Made by a program: the position numbers and the translations under genes
Shown: positions 49,815 through 57,436 of the stretch, one piece after another
How positions within the stretch are numbered: position 1 is the stretch's first letter
Layout of the letters: every line of letters starts with the position of its first letter
Notes under the pieces: model-generated
Database searches by the model: none
What the model saw: the letters and a program-made list of their open reading frames with translations, nothing else
Told to the model about the DNA's origin: nothing
Source of the DNA: a virus
DNA length: 62,468 bases
Strand: one strand, 5' to 3'
IMG/VR virus record: IMGVR_UViG_3300044691_000349
Coordinates: 1 to 62,468 of that record

Positions 49815-50998
49815 TCAGTCACCGCCGGGAACTCGTGATGCTCTACGCCGTCGAGAAGGTGGCCTGCGGCCTTGGTGCCGACGCGATACAGGTCCGGCTC
49901 GTCGTAGCGATGCCCCTCATCATTCGATAGCGTTTCAAGGCCAATCAACCACTCATCGTTGAACCAAATGGCCGTCTGGACCGAACCTGTGATCCTCTCC
50001 ACGTTCTCCCCAGTGGTCCACTCTCCCCACTGTTTGAAAAAATACGGAACGCTGGCGGCCTTACACTGGTCCCGCAGCGACCGTGCCCAGTCCGGATGCA
50101 TCGGTCGCGCACCATGCCCGCTCTCCCCGCCACAGATGACCCAATGAAGCAGACGCTTCATCCAGTACACGTAATCGTCCGGTTCATCCTTCGGACCAAT
50201 CGCACCGGTCTCGCCCCGCCACTGGAAGTAGGGAACGTCAGGCCGGGGCACTTTGAATAGATCAACCGGCCCGAGCAAAGGCTCCGCGCTGATGAACCGC
50301 ACCGCCGCCGGCGTCTGCAGCAGCAGCGGGATGCGCTCATCCGCTGTCTTCTGGTTCTCCACCGACACGCCCAGGTGAAGGTTCGGCAGAGGCCACTTCG
50401 ATAAGTCAGCAGCGTACCATTCGCCACTCCGGCACGGCACGCCGCCGTTCACTCGATCGTCGACGAATCGAAACTTTCCGCGTCCGCCAAAAACCTCCCA
50501 AAGATCGCCACCGCCGGGCGTCATCGAGAAGTATCCGGGTGCCAACGGTTGCCCATTCAAGACGCATGCCTTCGCCACGCGCGCTTCAACATCCGCCGCG
50601 CTCAGATACGCAAGCATCCGCTCCGGCCGTTTCGTCAGCACCTGAAACGTATGCTGCGGGCACAGCGCCACCACCGCGAAGATCTTGTCGCGCATCTCAT
50701 CCGTGACATTTTCGTGGAAAAGGTCGCTCATCGAGTTGACGAAGATTCGGAGCGATCCCTTCCACTTGAGCGGATCGAGCAGATGCGCCTCGACGAACTT
50801 GATTTGGCCGTTCCACTTGCCGGTCGACTTGCCGTTCGCGTCGAGCTGCACCAACCCCTCGTACGCCAGGCCGGGACCGCTGAACCGGTGCGCCACGCTC
50901 TCCGCGTAGCAGTGACGGCACCCTTCGCTCACCCGCGAGCAGCCGCGAATCGGATTCCACGTCGCATTTGTCCAACTAATGCCCGTCTCGCGTCCCAC
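49811..50998 (-). CDS. DUF5131 (phage Gp37/Gp68) protein, GTG start
   Basis: GTG 50998 overlaps the upstream stop (TAGTG); 395 residues. ISWTNATWNPIRGCSRVSEG and CRHCYAE give the Cys pattern of this family, which is distantly like radical-SAM Cys clusters. FVNSMSDLFHENV, FQVLTKRPERM, WVICGGESG and YFFKQWGEW follow. Many phages carry it; the reaction is not established. Its association with base-modification genes suggests a nucleic-acid role. Confidence 0.88.
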   Translation of the reverse strand: MGRETGISWTNATWNPIRGCSRVSEGCRHCYAESVAHRFSGPGLAYEGLVQLDANGKSTGKWNGQIKFVEAHLLDPLKWKGSLRIFVNSMSDLFHENVTDEMRDKIFAVVALCPQHTFQVLTKRPERMLAYLSAADVEARVAKACVLNGQPLAPGYFSMTPGGGDLWEVFGGRGKFRFVDDRVNGGVPCRSGEWYAADLSKWPLPNLHLGVSVENQKTADERIPLLLQTPAAVRFISAEPLLGPVDLFKVPRPDVPYFQWRGETGAIGPKDEPDDYVYWMKRLLHWVICGGESGHGARPMHPDWARSLRDQCKAASVPYFFKQWGEWTTGENVERITGSVQTAIWFNDEWLIGLETLSNDEGHRYDEPDLYRVGTKAAGHLLDGVEHHEFPAVTE

Positions 50999-51423
50999 TA
51001 TGCAGCCTCCTGTTTCGCCCGGACCAACGACTCGCAAATGGCGATCATCCGCAGCGCCTGCTCTTCATCAAAGAAGCCAGGCTGGCAATCCCCTACGCTG
51101 ATGCCCATCTGGGAGGCCAGCCATCGCGTCGCCACTTCCCGAGCCTTCTGCTGCGTCCAGCCCTGATATTCCATACCCGCGTGAACCATCTCGCCGAAGA
51201 TAGAGTTCGCCCTCCCCCTCAGCCTGCGCAGAGGAGCCTTCGCCAGCCGGCCCATCGGCTTGTTCTTCGGCGAGCCGCGATACACCGGCACCCACGCGGC
51301 GCACGGGGCACATCGCCACACCTTTCCCCCGCGGGAGTTGCCGTAGACCTCGCGGTCATCGGCTAGCTTGGCTTCAGCGTTGCAGTAGGGGCATACGGGG
51401 AGGGGAAGATCGGTCTTGCTCAT
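50998..51423 (-). CDS. DUF3268 zinc-finger protein
   Basis: 141 residues from ATG 51423. CPYCNAEAKLAD and CAPCAAWV form the zinc ribbon, then GSPKNKPMGRLAKAPLRRLR and REVATRWLASQMGISVGDCQ with GFFDEEQ. This is the usual order in DUF3268 phage proteins. It is probably nucleic-acid binding. It follows the Cro-like gene in the leftward early transcript. Confidence 0.85.
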   Translation of the reverse strand: MSKTDLPLPVCPYCNAEAKLADDREVYGNSRGGKVWRCAPCAAWVPVYRGSPKNKPMGRLAKAPLRRLRGRANSIFGEMVHAGMEYQGWTQQKAREVATRWLASQMGISVGDCQPGFFDEEQALRMIAICESLVRAKQEAA

Positions 51424-51470
51424 GGCGGAACACCTCAACAGCCGGTAATGGCAGGAAGGAAAAGGTGGGG

Positions 51471-51701
51471 TTAGCTTGCTTGCTGCTGCTCGACAAGATC
51501 GTCATACCGTTCGGGATAGAGAAAATGCCGCTCATCCCACGGGAAACCGAAGAACCGCGCCAATTTCTCGGCCTGTTCCCGCGTAAAACCACCCTTCCCG
51601 AGTTCCGCGCGGGAAATGGTGGCCTGCTGTATGCCGATCTCTTTTCCCAGCGTTTTCTGCGATATTCCCCGCGCTTCTCGCGCGACACGTAACGGGACCA
51701 T
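51471..51701 (-). CDS. Cro-like XRE-family HTH protein
   Basis: 76 residues with REARGISQKTLGKEIGIQQA and TISRAELGKGGFTREQAEKL, a standard lambda-type HTH. GGAGG precedes ATG 51701. Divergent from the repressor gene and first in the leftward early transcript, it has the position of Cro and probably shuts off repressor synthesis. Confidence 0.85.
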   Translation of the reverse strand: MVPLRVAREARGISQKTLGKEIGIQQATISRAELGKGGFTREQAEKLARFFGFPWDERHFLYPERYDDLVEQQQAS

Positions 51702-51729
51702 TCGTCATCCTCCAGGGTGGTGTGAAGAG

Positions 51730-51758
51730 AAATTATCATCACACGGGCAACCCGTCAA
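51730..51758 (-). promoter_or_regulatory. Leftward early promoter
   Basis: On the minus strand TTGACG (51758-51753), 17 bases, TAATTT (51735-51730), placed 29 bases before the Cro-like start. A second TTGACG lies six bases further upstream, next to the operator-like site. Confidence 0.65.
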
Positions 51759-51759
51759 C

Positions 51760-51770
51760 GTCAACATGTC
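51760..51770. promoter_or_regulatory. Operator-like site O1
   Basis: GACATGTTGAC on the minus strand, overlapping the outer TTGACG of the leftward promoter. It shares 9 of 11 bases with GACATATTGTC at the rightward promoter (52524-52534), as expected for sites of one repressor. Confidence 0.45.
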
Positions 51771-51806
51771 GTCACTAGGCGTATGATGAAAATACATACT
51801 TGAGGC

Positions 51807-52445
51807 ATGGATGACATGGCGTCTCGATTGAAGAAGCTTCGCAGTGACAAAAAAATAAGCCAGCGCGAACTGAGCCGGATCACGAATATTGAACAAGCCA
51901 CTATCTCCCGAATCGAGCGAGGAGAGATGTCGCTGCTCTCCCCGCATGTCCCCACCCTATCCCGGGCACTTGGTGTTCCTCCTGCAAAATTGTTGGGTTA
52001 TACAGTAGTCACTACACCTGCGCAGGTGGGTTCTCGACGCATCCCCGTCTTGTCTTTTGACCAGGCTGGGAGGCTTGCGAATCTCGCTGCGTTACCCGAG
52101 GACGTGGAAATGAAGGATTCTGTACTTGTTGATTTACCGCATTCTGCCAATGCATTTGCACTCAGAATTCAAGGAGATTCGATGGAGCACGTCTTCGCCG
52201 AGGGCGACGTCGTTGTCATTGATCCTGATGTGGATGTCCAACCAGGGGATTTTGTATTTGCCGTAGTCGAAAGCGAAGGACCCACCTTCAGGCGGTATCG
52301 CGATGTCGGAATGAATGATGACGGCAATCGCGTTTTCGAGCTTGACCCTCTCAACAAGCTCTTCGCTGCCTTTCGTTCGGACCGCCAGACCATCACGATA
52401 AAAGGTGTCATGGTCGAACATCGCAAGTATCGCCGCAAGAAATAG
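51807..52445 (+). CDS. S24/LexA-like phage repressor lacking the catalytic Lys
   Basis: 212 residues (the ATG at 51816 may be the true start). The HTH spans about residues 5-55 (KISQRELSRITNIEQATISR). The C-terminal domain has an Ala87-Gly88 cleavage-type site, Ser125 in GDSM, and FVFAVVESEGPTFRRYRDVG, where lambda CI and LexA have TFKKL or TVKRL. The position of the general-base Lys is Arg162. Autocleavage may be weak or absent, which would change induction. A TATGAT lies 21 bases upstream. Confidence 0.9.
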   Translation: MDDMASRLKKLRSDKKISQRELSRITNIEQATISRIERGEMSLLSPHVPTLSRALGVPPAKLLGYTVVTTPAQVGSRRIPVLSFDQAGRLANLAALPEDVEMKDSVLVDLPHSANAFALRIQGDSMEHVFAEGDVVVIDPDVDVQPGDFVFAVVESEGPTFRRYRDVGMNDDGNRVFELDPLNKLFAAFRSDRQTITIKGVMVEHRKYRRKK

Positions 52446-52504
52446 CCCGTCCCCCCTTCACAATGTAAGAAATGGATTTGATGTAAAAAAAACATCGGAA
52501 CCTA

Positions 52505-52533
52505 TTGACACGTTATGACTGATGACATATTGT
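52505..52533 (+). promoter_or_regulatory. Rightward early promoter
   Basis: TTGACA (52505-52510), exactly 17 bases, TATTGT (52528-52533). It is the best promoter match in the window and drives the rightward early operon beginning at 52577. Confidence 0.75.
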
Positions 52534-52534
52534 C
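52524..52534. promoter_or_regulatory. Operator-like palindrome O2
   Basis: GACA-TAT-TGTC covers the -10 hexamer of the rightward promoter. A repressor bound here would block RNA polymerase. Similar to O1 at 51760-51770. Confidence 0.5.
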
Positions 52535-52576
52535 TTCATACCGGTGACGGCTAAAAGTCATCGTTTTGAGGCCAGC

Positions 52577-52990
52577 ATGTTATCAGTCGCCCTTTCATCC
52601 CAAGTTTCACATCCCCAGAAGCACGCGTTTCAGCGCGACCAACTCTCGGGAAAGCCTGAAGAGTGTAGCCACTGCTCGCTTCCCGCCGCGCATGACGTCC
52701 ACAACTGGCTCGAACAGTTGTACGTCCGGCGCCCTCATTCCCCCATTTCCACCTGCCCTTGCCTTCTCTGCCACACCGCCAACGCGCACTCGAAGGATTC
52801 CGATTGCACTGTGAGCGGGGAGACTGAGTCCTGCGAAGTGTGCGGTGTCTACCACGGCGACGAGTGCCCTGACTGCGGTGGCCGTGGCTTCCACAAGGCC
52901 GCCTGCTCCACCCTCGATCACCTAACTGATGTAGAGTACGCCGTCGCCGTCCCGGTGGAAATGGCTACGGCGGATCGGAGGGTGCGATGA
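52577..52990 (+). CDS. Cys-rich early protein, 137 aa
   Basis: The start at 52577 is favoured by GAGG five bases upstream; a GTG at 52544 would be only a few bases from the likely transcript start. The protein has many Cys pairs: CSHC, CPCLLC, CEVC and CPDCGG, with interspersed His, suggesting two or more zinc sites. The GGRGFHKAAC part resembles DnaJ-type zinc repeats. It is the first product of the rightward operon, a position typical of host-takeover or antirepressor functions. Confidence 0.6.
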   Translation: MLSVALSSQVSHPQKHAFQRDQLSGKPEECSHCSLPAAHDVHNWLEQLYVRRPHSPISTCPCLLCHTANAHSKDSDCTVSGETESCEVCGVYHGDECPDCGGRGFHKAACSTLDHLTDVEYAVAVPVEMATADRRVR

Positions 52991-53313
52991 CTAAAGTATG
53001 GGACGTAGAGACGGTCCTGCTAGCGCTCGCAGCATCGGTCGCATTGCAAAGCCACTACGCCGGTCTCCTGAATATGTACGACGGCGGCACACGGCGGCAA
53101 TATTCGAGTCCCGGGGCGTATATCCAGCACCTCATTGACGTCGGCCTTATCCCCAATAGGGTGGCACAGGTCGCACCGGAGAGCGATCGGCCGGTCGAGT
53201 TCGAGGTCCCCGAGCATCCCTGGGCATCTGAGGAAGGTCCGCTACATCCCCGCCTCGCCGAGCCATCGACTCCTGAGCAGCTCGCTGGAAGTGAGGAGGC
53301 CAACCATGACTAA
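52987..53313 (+). CDS. Hypothetical early protein, 108 aa
   Basis: Starts at an ATGA overlap. The N-terminal helix (VETVLLALAASVALQSHYAG) is moderately hydrophobic; the C-terminal half is acidic and proline-rich (FEVPEHPWASEEGPLHP). No domain recognised. It leads into the run of tiny membrane proteins. Confidence 0.55.
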   Translation: MTKVWDVETVLLALAASVALQSHYAGLLNMYDGGTRRQYSSPGAYIQHLIDVGLIPNRVAQVAPESDRPVEFEVPEHPWASEEGPLHPRLAEPSTPEQLAGSEEANHD

Positions 53314-53437
53314 GCTTCTGCCTTCCACGCGCCTCGTCATCGCCATACTCGCAGCGCTCTTCATCGGGCGCATCGTCTTCCTGTCCGCTGCTGCCATCGG
53401 ATCAACGCTGGGAGCATTGCTTACAGGGACGCGGTAG
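53306..53437 (+). CDS. Tiny membrane protein, 43 aa
   Basis: The ATG at 53306 overlaps the end of the previous gene by eight bases. A single hydrophobic segment (LVIAILAALFIGRIVFLSAA) spans most of the product. It is probably one of several small membrane proteins in this stretch. Function unknown. Confidence 0.45.
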   Translation: MTKLLPSTRLVIAILAALFIGRIVFLSAAAIGSTLGALLTGTR

Positions 53438-53442
53438 CTGTC

Positions 53443-53571
53443 ATGGCGCGCATGGTGCTTTACCAATGCGTGAAATGCGGGGAGCAGGTCGCCAGCAACT
53501 CGGGCCGTCCCCGCGAGTGTATCAACCCGAAGTGCAAGGGTCCGGCAGCTGGACTGCAGGCGAGGAACTAG
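53443..53571 (+). CDS. Tiny zinc ribbon, 42 aa
   Basis: ATG 53443 gives a 42-residue rubredoxin-like ribbon: YQCVKCGEQV, then CINPKCKGP. Its stop overlaps the next start as TAGTG. It is short but its Cys spacing and exact coupling are convincing. Confidence 0.55.
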   Translation: MARMVLYQCVKCGEQVASNSGRPRECINPKCKGPAAGLQARN

Positions 53572-53699
53572 TGGACTACTTTCTGCGCTATCTCAACCTT
53601 TTCGTCCACCACAACCCTTGGGGCTTTGCGTTCCTTTGCTTTCTGCTCCTGATGGCAGTGCTGGCCTGCATCCTCGATCTGACTGGAGTAACCCGCTAA
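53571..53699 (+). CDS. Tiny membrane protein, GTG start, 42 aa
   Basis: GTG 53571 overlaps the upstream TAG. The product has one membrane segment (WGFAFLCFLLLMAVLACILD) after an aromatic N-terminus. Its stop overlaps the next ATG (TAATG). Confidence 0.5.
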   Translation: MDYFLRYLNLFVHHNPWGFAFLCFLLLMAVLACILDLTGVTR

Positions 53700-53857
53700 T
53701 GACGACTGAGCAACTTGAAACTCTTCTGCTGGCAACCTTCGCCGTGATGTCGCTCCTCGCGCTGGCCGGCATCATCCTCGCTGGCTATGACTGCATTCAA
53801 CATATCCGCACCATCTGGACTAGCAAGGTTGACAGCAAGCAGGCAGACGAGCTGTGA
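53699..53857 (+). CDS. Tiny membrane protein, 52 aa
   Basis: ATG 53699 overlaps the upstream stop. One membrane segment (LLLATFAVMSLLALAGIILA) is followed by a charged tail. It may form part of a membrane set with its neighbours. Confidence 0.5.
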   Translation: MTTEQLETLLLATFAVMSLLALAGIILAGYDCIQHIRTIWTSKVDSKQADEL

Positions 53858-53925
53858 AGTTCTTCGGCATCCGGTTTCTCTGGCGCATTGCTCTCTACCT
53901 GATTCGCGGCGAAGTACGCAGCTAG
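53854..53925 (+). CDS. Possible 23-aa amphipathic peptide
   Basis: A GTG overlapping the previous stop (GTGA) opens a 23-residue basic, aromatic peptide (KFFGIRFLWRIALYLIRGEV). It has the look of a membrane-active helix, but so short a frame may be chance. Confidence 0.3.
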   Translation: MKFFGIRFLWRIALYLIRGEVRS

Positions 53926-53967
53926 CACCAATTCACCTTCAACAGCACAGCAAAAGGAGCATCATTC

Positions 53968-55089
53968 ATGGCATCACAACCGGTAGGACAGGTTATCTCC
54001 CCCGACGAAGATGAAGAGATTCTCGCTGGCGAAAGCTCTCTCAGTATTCACGAGGAGGCCGATCGTAGCCACCAGGTCGCCACCGCCAAGAGGTTCCCTC
54101 GCTCGATCACCACCTTCCGCAACGAGCTCAAGGCGATTGCCATTGCCAGCCAGCCCGTCGCCATGGAGATGATGTACTCGCTCCCGCGTGCGGGCAAGCA
54201 ACTCGTGGGTCCGTCCATCCGCTTCGCCGAGGCGCTCGTGTCCTGCTGGGGCAATGCCCGCGTCGGAGTAGAGGTGGTGGACGTCAACACTCAGGAGGCC
54301 GTCGTCGTCGCCGAGGGGCGCTTCTACGACTGCGAGAAGAATGTGGGCTTCGCTATCCGCACCCGGCGCCGCAACGTGACCAGCAAGAAGGATGCCGACA
54401 GCTACCAGGTCACCGGCAGCGCAGCATCCTCGATCGCGCTCCGCAATGCCATCCTCCGCGGCGTCCCGAAGGCGCTGTGGAACGACATCTTCGAGATGGC
54501 CAAGCAGACCGCGGCGGGCGATGCGGCAAGCATGGAGGTTATCCGGACGGAGATGATCAAGCTGTTTACCGCAATCGGCATCACTGAGGCGCGTCTGTTC
54601 ACCGCGCTCGGCATCCCTGGCATTGCCGACATTGGGCCGGATGAGATTGTGGCGATGAAGGCCTGGCGGAAGCAGCTGCAGGCGAAGGAAATGACCATCG
54701 AGGATATCTTCGGAGATCCTGCTGACGAGGAGATCGAGTGGCTGATGCGGGCGCTCGGTTGGAACGAGACGCAGAAGCGGATGTCGAAGACTAACTTCGC
54801 CAAGGACAAGACCGGCCAGCTCACCTATCTGCGCACCGAGGCGGCCAAGGCCAACATCGTCTACAGCTCGGCGAAGGGAGCGGGAACGCCACCGGCAGCG
54901 AAGGAGGGCGACACGTCTACCCAAGCCGACGCCAGGCCATCCGAGCGCACTACGCAAGCCTCGCAGCCCAGCGGGCAGCAACAGAGCGAGAGCAAGCCAA
55001 CGACGAGCGAGACGAAGACTGGGACAACGGCGGCGGCTTCGACGTCTGCTGCGGCCGCAACTGGTAAGAAGGCCAAGGTCGACTGGTAA
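53968..55089 (+). CDS. Phage protein in recombinase position, 373 aa
   Basis: A widespread phage family by pattern: FPRSITTFRNELKAIAIASQ, YSLPRAGKQLVGPSIRFAEA, VTGSAASSIALRNAILRGVP and IGITEARLFTALGIPGIADI. The C-terminal 70 residues are Ser/Thr/Gln-rich and disordered. It directly precedes the Cas4/RecB-like nuclease, the place where phages usually encode a single-strand annealing protein; I therefore suspect a DNA-pairing or replication role, without direct evidence. AAAAGGAG precedes the ATG. Confidence 0.65.
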   Translation: MASQPVGQVISPDEDEEILAGESSLSIHEEADRSHQVATAKRFPRSITTFRNELKAIAIASQPVAMEMMYSLPRAGKQLVGPSIRFAEALVSCWGNARVGVEVVDVNTQEAVVVAEGRFYDCEKNVGFAIRTRRRNVTSKKDADSYQVTGSAASSIALRNAILRGVPKALWNDIFEMAKQTAAGDAASMEVIRTEMIKLFTAIGITEARLFTALGIPGIADIGPDEIVAMKAWRKQLQAKEMTIEDIFGDPADEEIEWLMRALGWNETQKRMSKTNFAKDKTGQLTYLRTEAAKANIVYSSAKGAGTPPAAKEGDTSTQADARPSERTTQASQPSGQQQSESKPTTSETKTGTTAAASTSAAAATGKKAKVDW

Positions 55090-55103
55090 GCACCTCGATG
55101 TTG

Positions 55104-55119
55104 TGCGTGGACTCACGCA
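55104..55119. repeat. Short inverted repeat
   Basis: TGCGTG-GACT-CACGCA, a perfect 6-base stem in the leader between the 373-residue gene and the nuclease gene. No T run follows, so it is not an obvious terminator. Confidence 0.5.
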
Positions 55120-55167
55120 TAAGAACCCACTGGCCTTGACTGATTGCCCCTGGGAACGGAGTGGGAA

Positions 55168-55197
55168 AGCCGGTGGATTTGCATTGAGCCACCGGCT
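55168..55197. repeat. Inverted repeat in nuclease leader
   Basis: AGCCGGTGG (55168-55176) and CCACCGGCT (55189-55197) are perfect complements around a 12-base loop, ending 35 bases before the nuclease start. It could slow or regulate passage into the nuclease gene, or be a protein site. No T run follows. Confidence 0.5.
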
Positions 55198-55232
55198 CCA
55201 ACCGTAAAGAAGATTCAGGAGAACTTGCCACT

Positions 55233-56471
55233 ATGAGCGCCGCCGCACAGGTCATCCCGCCCCTTTCCCAAAGCAAGCACGAGGCGTCCGCTTGCGAGGT
55301 GAGCTATGTCGCTATCCACATCGATGGCCGTAGTGCGGGCGACTCCGAAGCGAGCGATCGCGGCTCCGAGGTCCATGACGTCATGGCCAAGTACATCTCC
55401 CATTGCGCGCAGATCCATGTGGCGTCGGACTGGGTTCGTTTCAATCAGCTCGCCAAAGAGGCTAAGGCTGAGGCTGGAGGAATCCTTGACGGGCTCCGCG
55501 ACACCTACTCCGTTCAGTGGAACCTCGTCTATGGGACAGAGATCACCATGATGCTGGACGAGCATCTTGTTCCCACCTTGGATATTAGTGACGAGCACTG
55601 GCCCAAGCACATCCCCAGCCGCAACTTTCTGACTGCGCCGGGCTGGACGGGCGGCTATTGTGCCCACATCGGCACTGCTGACGTGATCCTAATCAGTGAG
55701 GACGGGGAGCGTGGCAAGATAGTCGATTTCAAAACTCACCCGTCGCCCTTTGACGCCGATACCTACCAGGGCCTTCTGTACAGTTTCATGCTCCTCAAGC
55801 ACATGCCCGAACTCAATCAGGTGACCTTTGAGTTAGTCTTCGCGCGATATCAGAACTGCACTCGGAGCATCGCCTATAAGCGCAAGGATATGCCCGAGAT
55901 GCAGCAAACGATAATGCGGGCCAGGGAGAAGCAAAAGGCTATCCACGCCCACCCCGAGAAGGCCGAAGCTATTCCCTGTAAGCAGTGCGCCTATTGCCCA
56001 CTTGGGATTCTCACCCTGGAGTGCCCAATCAAAGAGCAGAACCCGATGGTGAATTTGTCGCTAGAGTCTCGGCTGATCTTCAAGGAGTGGACCCGCCGGA
56101 TGAATGACGACAATACTCGCATACTGAAAACCCATGCCGAAGTTACCGGGCCTATCCGATACACCGACGGAAATGGGCGCGTCTACGAGTTTGGAAAGCT
56201 GGATGTTCCTTCCACGCGGTTTCCGCTCGATCAAGCGGCTATCCAACTTCTCGTCGACCATGCGACAGCCACCGGAGAGAACCTGCTTGATGGGCGGCTC
56301 AACATTAGCAGCACGAAGATCAAGGGTCTGCTGAAGACGAAGAAGCGGGCGATGCTGATGGAGCAGTTCGAGGAGAGCGTCATCGAGACTTCGACTAAGC
56401 CGAAGTGGTCGGTGCGGACGCCGGATGAGGGATTCGTTCCGGAGTACAACCCCTACGAGAGTGAGGACTAG
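55233..56471 (+). CDS. Cas4/RecB-like PD-(D/E)XK exonuclease with Cys cluster
   Basis: 412 residues. RGSEVHDVMAKYI gives the first helix motif, IGTADVIL the Asp, KIVDFKTHPSP the D-x-K pair and QGLLYSFMLLK the RecB QxxxY motif. CKQCAYCPLGILTLEC supplies four Cys typical of an Fe-S cluster in Cas4/AddB nucleases. It probably resects DNA for recombination with the product of the previous gene. CAGGAGAA is upstream of the ATG. Confidence 0.88.
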   Translation: MSAAAQVIPPLSQSKHEASACEVSYVAIHIDGRSAGDSEASDRGSEVHDVMAKYISHCAQIHVASDWVRFNQLAKEAKAEAGGILDGLRDTYSVQWNLVYGTEITMMLDEHLVPTLDISDEHWPKHIPSRNFLTAPGWTGGYCAHIGTADVILISEDGERGKIVDFKTHPSPFDADTYQGLLYSFMLLKHMPELNQVTFELVFARYQNCTRSIAYKRKDMPEMQQTIMRAREKQKAIHAHPEKAEAIPCKQCAYCPLGILTLECPIKEQNPMVNLSLESRLIFKEWTRRMNDDNTRILKTHAEVTGPIRYTDGNGRVYEFGKLDVPSTRFPLDQAAIQLLVDHATATGENLLDGRLNISSTKIKGLLKTKKRAMLMEQFEESVIETSTKPKWSVRTPDEGFVPEYNPYESED

Positions 56472-56475
56472 GACC

Positions 56476-56793
56476 ATGAAGATCATCGGAAAAACCAAGG
56501 ACGGTTTCATCCTCCAGGCTACGGATTACGAGCTTGGGAGGCTTACGGGGCACTACTCGCTCTCAGAGTACGAGAAGTCGCTGGGTTCCGAGCAGAATCG
56601 ACGCTACGGCGGCGCAGTGCAGATCGGCGACGAAATCCAAGTCAGCGCAATGTACTCGCAGCTCACCCTAATGGCGACGCTCGAAAAGAGAATGGCGGAT
56701 GCTCGCGGAATTCTCACTACCGTCGCTGGAGGACTCACGATGGTTGATCCCATCATTCGCGAAGTCAATGCGGCGATCGATCCGCAGGAATAG
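56476..56793 (+). CDS. Hypothetical early protein, 105 aa
   Basis: Begins four bases after the nuclease stop, with GAGGACTAGG as ribosome site. MKIIGKTKDGFILQATDYEL is a beta hairpin-like start, then a helical TLMATLEKRMADARGILTTV region. Recognised only as a phage early protein. Confidence 0.6.
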   Translation: MKIIGKTKDGFILQATDYELGRLTGHYSLSEYEKSLGSEQNRRYGGAVQIGDEIQVSAMYSQLTLMATLEKRMADARGILTTVAGGLTMVDPIIREVNAAIDPQE

Positions 56794-56849
56794 AAAGCTT
56801 TTGGCAATTACGTAGTCGACGACTCCCCTAGAGAGAGAAAGAGGAATAA

Positions 56850-57023
56850 ATGTACGATCCAGACGAGAAAATCATGCGTCCCGTTCCGGAGGACAAAACC
56901 ACAATGACAGCTGAACAGCGTAATTGGACTCGCTTCAAGGAAGGCGAGATCGTACACGTCAAGGGCATCCCGATGCGCATCCACGAGATCGGCGAGAGCC
57001 GGTTGGTTTTGAAGTTCAAGTAG
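56850..57023 (+). CDS. Small protein, 57 aa
   Basis: ATG 56850 follows AAAGAGG. The product ends in EGEIVHVKGIPMRIHEIGES and RLVLKFK, a short SH3-like or KOW-like beta barrel pattern seen in many phage small proteins. Function unknown. Confidence 0.6.
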   Translation: MYDPDEKIMRPVPEDKTTMTAEQRNWTRFKEGEIVHVKGIPMRIHEIGESRLVLKFK

Positions 57024-57038
57024 TTAGAGGAATAGCCC

Positions 57039-57386
57039 ATGACGCCCGACGAAATCAGTGGACGCATCCTGAAAGATGCAATCCACAATCTTCAAGAAAT
57101 CGCCGCACAGTTGCAGGAAATCGCCGCACAGCTCGCCGCTTATTCGCCCGCAAGCAGCAGTCACCAGTTGGAAACTCAAGGGACGGAGTTCGAGCGTCAC
57201 TACACTCCCCAGGAGCTCGGGGATTTGTGGGGGTTTGACCATTCCACCATCCGCCGCATGTTTATCGACGAGCCCGGCGTACTGAAGGAAGGCAAGCAGG
57301 CGCGCAGGAATGGCAAGCGGATCTATGTCAGCATCCGCATCCCTGCCTCGATCGCGCAGAGGGTCCACGACAGGAAGTCCCGATAA
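57039..57386 (+). CDS. MerR-like helix-turn-helix protein
   Basis: 115 residues. A helical N-terminus contains an in-gene duplication (LQEIAAQ twice). YTPQELGDLWGFDHSTIRRM followed by EPGVLKEGKQ and RRNGKRIYVSIRIPASIAQR forms a MerR/excisionase-type HTH with wing. I associate this wording with Acidobacteriota proteins, one of the few host hints. GAGGAA precedes the ATG. Likely DNA-binding. Confidence 0.75.
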   Translation: MTPDEISGRILKDAIHNLQEIAAQLQEIAAQLAAYSPASSSHQLETQGTEFERHYTPQELGDLWGFDHSTIRRMFIDEPGVLKEGKQARRNGKRIYVSIRIPASIAQRVHDRKSR

Positions 57387-57436
57387 GTGAAGTTTCAAGT
57401 ATTTCCCAGGATTGCGCACTAAGAAAGCGAGTAGTC

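Noticed and set aside
53974-55116. 380-residue minus-strand frame opposite the 373-residue early gene
   Set aside because: Arg/Leu-rich shadow of a clear plus-strand family protein.
55168-55197. Terminator before the nuclease gene
   Set aside because: The stem is strong but no T run follows on either strand; kept only as an inverted repeat.
57100-57141. 21-base near-duplicate in the MerR-like gene as a mobile repeat
   Set aside because: It is a simple two-copy in-gene duplication coding for a heptad; nothing else links it to mobility.
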